NCBI RefSeq assembly: GCF_947507565.1
Contig: NC_089193.1
Span: 1,167,125 to 1,231,124 of the forward strand
Direction: 5' to 3'
Length of the DNA: 64,000 nt
DNA from: Oscarella lobularis
Taxonomy: Eukaryota > Porifera > Homoscleromorpha > Homosclerophorida > Oscarellidae
The notes under the pieces are model-generated. The model was not told the origin of the DNA and made no database searches. It saw only the letters and a program-made list of their open reading frames with translations. Both the position numbers and the translations under genes were made by a program. Numbering within the stretch: position 1 is the first letter of the stretch; each line of letters starts with the position of its first letter. Shown here in pieces: positions 45,524 to 55,600 of this stretch.

Positions 45524-46190
45524 ATGCATCGGCTTCACTTCGTCACTGGTACTTATGCATGGAGACTCAGTATTACAGTATATTTCTCTGCGAATCTTTG
45601 ATCAAATTAGAACAGTATTTTGCTTGTTGTTACGTTTGAAGGTGTGAGGAAAACTGCTTTAGACGCGTCAGGAACAAATTGGGACCTCGTTCGTTTGCCC
45701 GACAGAATTTCGTGTCTCGAAACAATTGCTGAACGTCGACGACACTCCCGATATTAGAGAGCCGCTGGGTTCTAACCGTAGAAAGCACTGAAAGCACGTG
45801 GGCGCCTACGCGTAATGCAGCTTGCGCGCTAACCCGTGCTATCACGGATGTGGTCCTATGCACACTAAGATATCTCTCAGAGATCTATGCGCGTTTGCTG
45901 GGCTGGACATGATTTCAATTAATTAATTAAACAAAACAAGCTCCTCTTCGGTTAGACCAGTGGACGTACTATCTTCCTTAGCTCTGACTGTTTGATAGAA
46001 AAAGGAAATCCTGAAATCACGTACTTAGCACAAAGATACTGCCAAATAGAAAGCCAAATAAAAGCTTCTTCTAAGTTCAGACGATATTGAGGTTAGTACT
46101 AGTCTACAGATAAAAGCTTCTAAGCTTAGACGATATTGAGATCAGTACTAGTCTGCACTGCAGTAAACCGTGTATGAGCCCAAAACCTAA
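45524..46190. other. Spacer between Reeler paralogues, with a short tandem duplication
   Basis: No gene is seen. At about 46062-46160 a segment of roughly 50 bp containing CAGACGATATTGAG and TAGTACTAGTCT occurs twice in tandem. The rest should hold the promoter of paralogue A and the 3' UTR of paralogue B. Confidence 0.6.
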
Positions 46191-47877
46191 TTAGACACTT
46201 GCATTATCAAATATTTCAAACTCTTCCTCGTTTGATTGAAAACTTTCATTTTCACAGACCCTGGTGAACGTATCAGTCCTAAATAGCTACATATAATACT
46301 TTTCAAAAGGCGTCAAATTTTTTAGCGTACTCTTTCAAAGCGTATCTCTTTCTCAGGTTTCTGCGCCTGTAGATTTTCCTGCCAACTGCAAAGCAAGCAA
46401 TTAACGCTAAACAGCATCCAATTACAATACCAGCCAGAGCACCACCACCAAGTTTCCACTTCTCCGATGGGGGAACGACCGATGTAGGCGATAAGATAGA
46501 TGCTGATGAATCTGATAAGGAAACCGATGCAGATGCGCAGGCGTAAGTTGTACTTTGAAGAGTAGGCTGCAATTTAGACAGGACGGTTGCTTTCGATGTA
46601 GATTCTGACTTGACTAAAGTAACTGGACGTGCTGCCGTAGAAAACGGAGACACTGTTTTTGCAGCAGAAGCAGTGATACTTGAAGAGTGAGTAGCAGCTG
46701 CCAAGCCGCTCAAAGACGGCACTGATGTTCGACTTAGTCTAGAAAACAGTTTCTTTTCAGAAGAAGAATTGGACCCAGAACAAAGAATAGATGACGCTGA
46801 CGCAACAGAAGTTTGCAGTGCTGACATTGGCTTTAGAGCAGCTACACTGCGTGGAATAGATAAGCTAAAAGGAAGAAGGTGGACAGCAGTACTAGCAGAC
46901 ATGATTGATTGACTGCTGCTTTGAGCAGTTGTAGTCAATGCATGATCCAAGGAACCAGAGCCAGCACTACTAGCAGATATGATTGATCGACAGCTGCTTT
47001 GAGCAGCTGTAGTCAATGCATGATCCAAGGAACCAGAGCCGCTGTCTCTTGTCAGACTGAAATGATGAGAGGGTAGTGAGTACTTTCCTGTAGCTGAAGA
47101 AACTTGTAGAGATCGACCTTGCCCTTTGCTGTGTTGAGAGAATAGGCTAGCGCTGACTGGAAATTCCGTTGGGGTTTGGTCTCCACAAACAGTAAATATC
47201 GTGTCGACATAATAAATGGTATAATTGACCAATACCGTGAAGCTAAAGAATAAGAATAAATGACGTTTCTACTGTTTGATAGACTCGAGATTCTTACTGA
47301 AAATATATGCAAGTGTAGTTCTCAGCTGGAGCATGCCACAGAAACCAAATTGCTTTTTTCTCGTAAACTTTCGTATGACAGACAGCCTGATCTTGGCATT
47401 GCATTTGAACAGGATGATTAGCCGCACTATCATTGACTAGGCCTGTTCCCTCGGATAACTCATCAGAAACATTGAACGGGCTAAGACTGGGTCGAACTAT
47501 AAAACCTCGAAAAGTTCGATTCCCTCGAAGAGTTACTATATGGCGCAGAAGCCATTAATTAAAGCAGTATTCACGTTACAATTTCACTTACTGTTATACG
47601 TCTTTCCTGGTGTATAGAGAGGAGTGCCGTTCTTAGCTGTTCCGTTCTCGTATCGACTTGCATTAATTGACAAATAAAATCCACCGTCTCCAGGAGTAGA
47701 AGGATAGTGGGGAGGCGGAGTCCCGTTATAATGGTTGGGATCGTAGTCATGATCAAAGTAGTGATTGACTTGCATTGTCGTGCAAGATTGCATACAAGCG
47801 TTCGCCGGCCAACCTGCTGCGTATCTCGCAAGGTCAATGATAGCAAGAAAGGCGAGAGCTCGGAGCACGTTCGCCAT
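46191..47877 (-). CDS. Reeler-domain single-pass membrane protein (paralogue B)
   Basis: Same plan as paralogue A. Signal peptide MANVLRALAFLAIIDLARYA, Reeler core ACMQSCTTMQVNHYFDHDYD to PGKTYN, then TFRGFIVRPSLSP and QCQDQAVCH-type cysteines. VNYTIYYVDTIFTVCGDQTP leads into a Ser/Thr-rich stem about three times longer than in A. It includes an internal duplication (SGSLDHALTT twice, about 25 residues apart). A transmembrane helix GGALAGIVIGCCLALIACF follows, and the tail is spliced to ETDTFTRVCENESFQS ... DNASV-stop. The extended stem looks mucin-like and heavily O-glycosylated. An unspliced reading would stop at 46303 (KKFDAF); I prefer the spliced one because it matches paralogue A. Confidence 0.75.
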
Positions 47878-48042
47878 CGTCTCCTCTCACGTGAGACGTC
47901 CAATCCCGTCGGACTATCGGCGAACCTTTGATTAACAATTTAGAGAGAACTTTACCTGACGTCAATGTAATAATTGTAATTACCGCAAGCAGCAATTAAG
48001 GTCAGCGAAGGATGCGTGCAATCCAGCGGCAGTCAAGCAAGA

Positions 48043-51000
48043 CTACATGTCTTCGTTAAATGTTATCACAACGTCGCTGCTAGCACTAGTAGTGCTAGAC
48101 AGAGGGGGTGAACCAGACCCATATGTAGGATTGCTAAAATTCTCCATTTCAGCGCCAGCTCTGAAAATGCAATACAATCATTTCGCTAAGTTAGAAATGC
48201 AACGACGATTGATTACTTACACGGCAACGTCGTATCCTCCCCGTCGTTTCCTCCTGACATACACGACTGCAGCCACAGCGCACACCGCGACGAAAAGACA
48301 GCCAATGACAATGCCAGCAATAGCACCACCACTAAGGCCGCTACCCTCGCCGCTTCTCTCATCTAGATTCAAACATGTTCGATACTATTTCACTGCTTTG
48401 ACATTGTACCTTCAGTTTGAGCAATAGTGAATGCTCCAAATTGGCCTTCTATAGCTTCTTGATTTTGATTGACTAGTTCCAACGTATGAGATGCAGGAAC
48501 GACATTGCCATTTGGATCTTCCAAGAAGAACTGAACGGTATACCTAAAGGCATATCCCCCATTTTATGAGTAGTTTCCAAGTCTTCAAAAACTGTACTGG
48601 TTTGCCAAAAGTCGTCGTCTTTGAGGCTGTGGAATTGAAGAGATCTTCACAACGACAACAGTCATGGACAATACACTTCCCAGCTGCTGTTCAAAACCAC
48701 TTCTCGTGACAGTCTCAGCTGTTATAGTCATAACAACCGAATTTGCCATTTGCTCAAGAGAGATCTAAAAAAGAGAAAATCTCAAAATGAAACAAAGCAC
48801 ACCGTGGTGCTGTCATACCCCACGAGTAGGTGGTTGAGGACGATCGGTTTGTCTTGGAGTAGGTGCCTTTGAGGTAGCAACGTTGGTCGCCGGATTGGCA
48901 GTCCGAACTGGCGCAGGCGACGTCGGCCGCCTGGGTGGCGTTGACCGAGTTCCTAAAACAACAAATTTTAGTAGTCAACAACGCAATCAGTTCAATTAGA
49001 ACCTGGGGGCCCCGTTGTTGACGCTGCAGTAGTCGTAGTAGTAGAAGACGTTGAAGACTTTTCCGTTGATGGCTTAGCAGTACGAGGAGGTGTTGAAGAA
49101 GTCGATGGTTGTGCTGTTGACGGTTTGACGGGAGCTGAAGTCTTGACGACTGCAGATGAGGGTATCGTGGACTTCGCCGTTGGCGTCTTCGTTGAAGACC
49201 GCACAGAAGATGAAGGAGTCGCCGGCTTTGCTGTTGACGGACTCTTGGTCGATGGTTTGGTAGAAGATGAAGGAGTCGCTGGCTTTGCTGTTGATGGCCT
49301 GACCGGTGGCGTTGAAACTTTGACGGTCGACGGACTCTTAGTCGATGGTTTGATAGAAGACGAAGGAGTTGATGGCCTGACCGGCGGCGTTGAAACTTTG
49401 ACGGTCGACGGACTCTTAGTTGATGGTTTGATAGAAGACGAAGGAGTTGCTTGCTTTGCTGTTGATGGCTTGACCGGCGGCGTTGAAACTTTGACAGTCG
49501 ATGGACTCTTAGTCGATGGTTTGATAGAAGACGAAGGAGTCGCTGGCTTTGCTGTTGATGGACTGACAGGCGGCGTTGAAACTTTGACCGTTCCGGTTGC
49601 CGGACGCTTAGTCGATGGTTTGATAGAAGACGAAGAAGTTGCTGGCTTTGCCGTCGATGGCCTGGCCGGCGGAGTTGAAGCCTTAGCAGTTCCCGTTGGT
49701 GAGCTCCTAGTCGAGGGCGTGATAGAAGATGAAGGAGTCGCTGGCTTCGCTGTTGATGGCCGGACAGGCGGAGTAGAAGCTTTGACAGTTCCGGTTGACG
49801 GACTCTTAGTCGACGAAGATGAAGGTGTTGCTGGCTTTGCTGTCGATGGCCTGACAGGCGGAGTTGAAGCTTTAACAGTTCCCGTTGGTGTACCCTTAGT
49901 TGACGGTTTGACGGAAGGAGTCGCTGGCTTTGCTGTCGATGGTTTGACTGGCGGCGTTGAAACTTCAACAGTTCCAGTTAATGGGCTTCTAGTTGATGGT
50001 TTGATAGAAGATGAAGGTGTCCCCGGATTTGTTTTGACAGTTCCAGTCGATGGTTTGATAGGAGAAGGCGTCACTGTTACTGGCTTTACTGTTGATGGCC
50101 TGACGGGCGGCGTCGAAACTTTGATAGTCAATGGATTGAAAGGAGTGGTGGTTGGGTTTGAAGGACTAACAGAAGATATGCCAGAAGGTTGTACTCCAGA
50201 TCCTGAAAACGGGGGTCGCATGCCTGAACCCGATCCAGAAAATGGCGGCCGAATGCCCGATCCTGAACCAGAGGACGGCATGCCTGATCCTGATCCAGAG
50301 AACGGCGGTTGAATGCCCGATCCTGATCCAGAGAATGGCGGTCGAATGCCTGAGCCCGAACCGGAGAATGGCGGTTGACCTGATCCAGAGCCAGAGAATG
50401 GCGGTTGACCTGAGCCAGATCCAGAGAATGGCGGTTGACCTGATCCAGAGAATGGCGGTCGAATGCCCGAACCTGAACCAGAGAATGGCGGTTGACCTGA
50501 TCCAGAGCCAGAGAATGGCGGTTGACCTGAGCCAGATCCAGAGAATGGCGGTTGACCTGATCCAGAGAATGGCGGTCGAATGCCCGAACCTGAACCAGAG
50601 AATGGCGGTTGACCTGATCCAGAGCCAGAGAATGGCGGTCTCGCTCCCGATCCAGATCCAGAGAATGGCGGTTGACCTGATCCAGAGCCAGAGAATGGCG
50701 GTCGAATGCCTGAGCCCGAACCAGAGAAAGGCGGTTGACCTGATCCAGATCCAGAGAATGGAGGTCGAATGCCTGATCCAGAGCCAGAGAATGGCGGTTG
50801 ACCTGATCCAGAGAATGGCGGTCGAATGCCCGAACCTGAACCAGAGAATGGCGGTTGACCTGATCCAGAGCCAGAGAATGGCGGTCTCGCTCCCGATCCA
50901 GATCCAGAGAATGGCGGTTGACCTGATCCAGAGCCAGAGAATGGCGGTCTCGCTCCCGATCCAGATCCAGAGAATGGCGGTTGACCTGATCCAGAGCCAG

Positions 51001-52207
51001 AGAATGGTGGTCGAATGCCTGATCCAGAGCCAGAGAATGGCGGTTGACCTGATCCAGAGAATGGCGGTCGAATGCCCGAGCCTGAACCAGAGAATGGCGG
51101 TTGACCTGATCCAGAGCCAGAGAATGGTGGTCGAATGCCTGATCCAGAGCCAGAGAATGGCGGTTGACCTGATCCAGAGCCAGAGAATGGCGGTTGACCT
51201 GATCCAGAGAATGGTGGTCGAATGCCTGAGCCCGAACCAGAGAATGGCTGTTGACCCGATCCAGAGCCAGAGAATGGCGGTCTCGCTCCCGATCCTGATC
51301 CAGAGAACGGCGGTCGAATGCCTGAGCCCGAACTAGAGAATGGCGATCCAGAGCCAGAAAATGGAGGTCGAATGCCTGAACCCGAACCAGAGAATGGCGG
51401 TTGACCCGATCCAGAGCCAGAGAATGGCGGCGGCTGAAGGCCCGAGCCCGATCCAGAGAATGGTGGTCTAACCCCTGATCCAGAGCCAGAGAACGGTGGC
51501 TGGACTCCTGATCCTGATCCAGAGCCAGAGCCAGATCCTGATCCTAATCAACCAAAGAAAAATTGCCTCTTGTGAATTTATCTGTCTCCCATTCGCCTAC
51601 CGGTCGGACAGAGAGAACGACTGACGCAGAAATTTCCGAATTCGATCCTGGGCGCCGAGCATTCGCATCCAGATTTACAAGGAAAAGAACGGCAATCGAC
51701 ATTCCGATTCTGGGCGTCAGAGCACGACAAAGAACAATTGCTGACACACTGAACGAACGAATAACCACTTGTGCAACCTAACAAGGAAAAATTTTCGCGC
51801 CAAAAAAAAAAGATGAATGTCAAAGCCTTACTGGATTGAGGACACCCTGCGAAGTTTTCTCCTCCCGCAGCCGTAGATCCGTCGGGACAGCAGCCATACC
51901 TCGTTCCACCGCACCCGCCGATCAGCTTGGAGCATCCCGCGAAATGGGGGCCCGTCGCCACCGTCTTGCCATCAGCACAGCATCCGAACGTCGTGAAAAG
52001 ACAGTCACCAGGAACAATTGGCGCTGGAGTCGTCCCAGGACAGCCCAAAAAATTTGGACCTGCTGCGGGAGTTTGGCCGTCGGCGCAGCACCCAAAACGA
52101 GTCCCGCTGCAGCCGCCGATGAGTGGTGGAACCGTCGTTGCTGCTTTAGTTGAGAGAGTGAAAGCGAGAAATAGGAATAGAGACGACAGGATGTCGAGTG
52201 TCGCCAT
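48043..52207 (-). CDS. Mucin-like transmembrane protein with papilin-like Cys repeats and a TIL domain
   Basis: Signal peptide MATLDILSSLFLFLAFTLS, then three papilin-like modules of the form FGCCADGxT..GPNFxGC (residues about 25-120), and a TIL-like cysteine-rich domain (CVSNCSLSC ... KSGCECSAP ... CVSRSLCP). Some 40 repeats of PPFSGSGSG with Q, IR or AR insertions follow (about 50200-51540), then about 18 Pro/Thr/Ser mucin repeats (STPPVRPSTAKPATPSSS). Next comes a SEA-like segment (SLEQMANSVVMTITAE ... LGSVLSMTVVVVKI), a transmembrane helix GGAIAGIVIGCLFVAVCAVA and a tail with the endocytic/PTB motif FSNPTYG, ending NEDM-stop. It is probably a cell-surface or mucus-layer glycoprotein. Repeat number may be collapsed or expanded in the assembly. 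Confidence 0.7.
49100..50160 (-). repeat. Coding minisatellite: mucin-type Pro/Thr/Ser repeats
   Basis: Units of about 60-80 bp encode variants of VSTPPVRPSTAKPATPSSS and IKPSTKSPSTVK. Both strands are open in several frames because of the repeat composition; only the minus frame continues into flanking exons. Confidence 0.9.
50200..51540 (-). repeat. Coding minisatellite: Gly-Ser/PPFS repeats
   Basis: Units of 24-36 bp encode PPFSGSGSG with Q, IR, AR or V insertions. They form higher-order blocks (for example 50381-50460 recurs at 50501-50580), evidence of unequal exchange. Confidence 0.95.
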
Positions 52208-52679
52208 GAGTTGGAGGAGGTCGCTGCAACGTGTTGCCTTCGCTTGAAGAGTAGAGGCGGTTCCTCTCGGATCTCGTGAGAGTAATGTAGGAGTAGTAGC
52301 TTCCCACAATGAGTTAGGACGGCGAACAGGGAAATTCACTCAAAGTCGACGATTTGCAGAGGTAAAGCAACTGCAGCGACGTTTCAGGGTAGAAGTACAG
52401 AAGATGGGTCTTCTTTGCAATAATACTACAGAGTGAACCGATCTATCTCACAGTCACGAGACTTTTGTCATACCTGCACAATTAGAGATGACGCACACGA
52501 TGATTGAGATAACAAAATGCAAGGGTCATTCCTGCAAAATAGATGTATTAGAACGGTGAATGTACTAGAGGTCCGTCAAAATAAAAGGTGATCTAAGAAA
52601 CATAAAAACCCCAAAATATATCGCATATGCACACATTTTGGTTCAAGGCGAACCACGTTGCCCAGGAATTAAATAGGTA
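52208..52679. other. Intergenic region between mucin-like and REJ receptor genes
   Basis: No gene is recognised. A possible extra terminal exon of the receptor gene (acceptor TTTCTTAG at about 52590) would add only a few residues. Confidence 0.5.
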
Positions 52680-55600
52680 TTATTTACCAGATTCTTCGTT
52701 GGCTTCATTCTCGGTATCTTCCTTTTGCTCACCTGCTTGATTGTGCTCTGTGTTGTCCTCGTTTTTCGTCTCTTGCCGTCCTCCTTCTTCTAATTCGTCG
52801 ACATCTGCTTCCTTTGCTTCTTCCTCCGGTTTCTTCTGCTCCTCTTCTTCTAGGTGCTTGTTTTCCTCCCTTTCTCTGTCTTCGACGTCTGCTTTTTCCT
52901 GTGCTGACGCTTTAGACAGTTCTGAGCTGCTCCTCTTGTCACTGGGTTCTCCTCTCACCGAATCCTGACTTTCTTTCAAGCTTGTCTGCACAAGCAAATC
53001 CTCGTCAACGAGTAAGTTACTTTTCTTACGATCTGAAGCAGTCGATTTTGCAGAAACTCTAGCAGATACCCCGACAGAAGAACCATCAACATCGGAGCCT
53101 GAGCCTGAGTCAGACTCGGAGCTGACGAAGGAACCAGAGTCAGATCCTTAGGAATAAAACTAGTCTAGTCAGGAATCTCTCACGAGTCATTTTCCTCACC
53201 TGAAAACTCAGAATTGTCTACTTGACTGTCATCCAGAAATTCGCTCCCAGAGAATGACGTGTAGCTGGTGTACGATCCTGATGTCCCAGTGTATGACGTG
53301 TACGAAGTCAACGTTGCAAGACTCGATGCTCCACTGGCATTCTCGATCGCTTTTCGCCTCAAACTCGGTCGAGACTTAGGACGAGCACTGCTTACCTTCC
53401 GTCTCCTTCTCTTAGCAGAATGCCCTAAACGAACATTTATTAGTCTCAAGCTCTCTTACACATAGAATTCTCACTGGGGTTTTCCCATAGATGGATTGCT
53501 CTGTAGTCGTCTTTATCTACAAACACCTGAGCCAGTATAACAACTGGCTCTTGGTCTCGACTGTAAAAGAGGCGCTGATCGCCTCGCAATAAGAAGCGAA
53601 ATGACATTTTTCCTGTCATCCAATTAGCTCCAGTCAGCTTCTCCCTCAATTCGGCTAGCGTTGCTGTGGGAGGCAAATAGATTCGCTCAGGAAAGAACTC
53701 CACATCCGGTTCTCTTGTTTTCGCTTTCTCTTCCTCTTCTTCCTCAGGCTTGACTTGCTCATTGATGTCCAAAATCTCGGTTTGAACCTGATCGTCTGTA
53801 GACGCTTTCTTGACTGCAGCAGACCTTTTCTTTTCTCGTGGCGGAGGAAGAGACTTCATTCGAGCCACTTTCCATCCTATTTGCCCATCCTTTATTATCT
53901 TATCGACTTCGTCTTCTTCATCTTCTTCAGGAATTATACCTAGGCAGTAAAATCTATCTGCTGTTTAGATTTGACCTGCTGGTTACTTGGTTTCTTTTTT
54001 CTTCTCAAGGTAAACTCCATGCTTTCGGCTCTCGTAAACGTCACTCCGTCGTCTTCGTAGTCGAGCTTATGAGCTCGTCCCTGAGGATGAATGGCAACTT
54101 TTCTCCTCTTCTTTTTCCGGTACCACAAGTAGAGCAGGATAATACTGACAACAAGCAAAACTATAATAACAGCAAGAGCCACGACCCAGACAGGAAAAGG
54201 CGCTGGTGGAGGAGCAGTAGGCGGAGGAATATCTGCAAGTAATAAAGTAAACAGTGGACACTGACTACGAGATGTGGCTTGCTTACAAATGCTGCAAGTC
54301 GTTCCGTTCCATCTTTCTGAGCACTTGCATTCGCCTGCCACAGGGTCACACAATTCGGTGCCATTTAGGCTGCACGTGCACCGACTGAGACAATTGAATC
54401 CATACGACCCTTGGTCGCACGCTGAACCCAATTCAATTGCTCTTATATATGCAACTTGTATAGAAAGGCACTATTTACGCACCTCTCGAGCAGTCTTCTC
54501 CTTTGAAGCCAGGCCTACATATGCACTCACCAGTCGAAGCGTTACATTTGGCAGTGTTGTCGTCTACGCAAGTGCAGTTTTGACGGCATCCCTTGCCAAA
54601 ATATCCCGAAGGACATGCTGAGCAACACGCACGTTCAAAAAATTAATTTTTTTATATTTTGGCTTACTTTGATTGCATCTTGGACCAACCCATCCCGACT
54701 GACACAAGCACTCGCCCGTGTGAGGATCACACAGAGCGTTGTTGAGACAATCGCAATCAAGCGAGCAGTTTTTTCCCCAAAGACCTTCTCTGCATCCTAA
54801 GTACGGCCAATATTCGTGCTAAAACTGTCTCAAAGGTTCTGGCTCACTTCGTTCGCACTGAAGTCCTATCCAGCCACTGTTGCAGTCGCACTGGCCCGAT
54901 ACGAAATCGCAAGGACCTCGAGAATTGCACGCACACGATTCGAGACAGTCCTGACCCCACCGTCCCTGGGGACAACCTGCAAAAGAGATTTTGATTAATG
55001 ATCACATGCAGTCAAGAACGGGTTATCTTACTTCTCTCGCAATAAATCCCATAATAACCAGCGTGACATTTCTGAACAATGACGAACTCCGACAAATGCT
55101 TGCACATGCACGAAATCTGAGTTCCTTCAAGCAACGATACGCCACTCGGACGAACAGTCTCGCAGCCATCGCCTGCCCACTTCTTCTCATTTTCATTCCA
55201 ATATCGGCACTCCAAGCTCCCATTTCGTGCACCAGCAATGACAAGAGGTATCTCTATTTGAATAGGTTTTCCTTGAAGGTTATCGACGGAAAGCAATTGA
55301 CCGGCATCCAATCCAATCAGCTCCAAAGACACAACGGACGACTTCACAACGGGTGCGTACTCAGATTGCAAAGGGTGCAGGTCGACGTTCAGCTGAGCGG
55401 AGACAAAGCAAACGGGATCGTCATACAGCCCACTAAGAGAATCGCGAAAATTGACGTCACTCTTGGCACTGCCGATAAATGGGCACTCGCTGTGGAAATT
55501 TTCCTCGCAGGCAATTGTTTGAGAATTTTCCAGACGACGAACAGTTGCACCCAGAACTCCTAACGGACGAAAGACAACCGACTCTGTCACTTCTCCGTAT

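Noticed and set aside
49125-51336. Long plus-strand ORFs (395 and 364 codons) and a 404-codon Arg/Gln-rich frame opposite the mucin gene
   Set aside because: They are repeat-driven open frames on coding minisatellites. Only the minus frame with STPPVRPSTAKP/PPFSGSGSG joins flanking exons with signal peptide, Cys domains and membrane helix.
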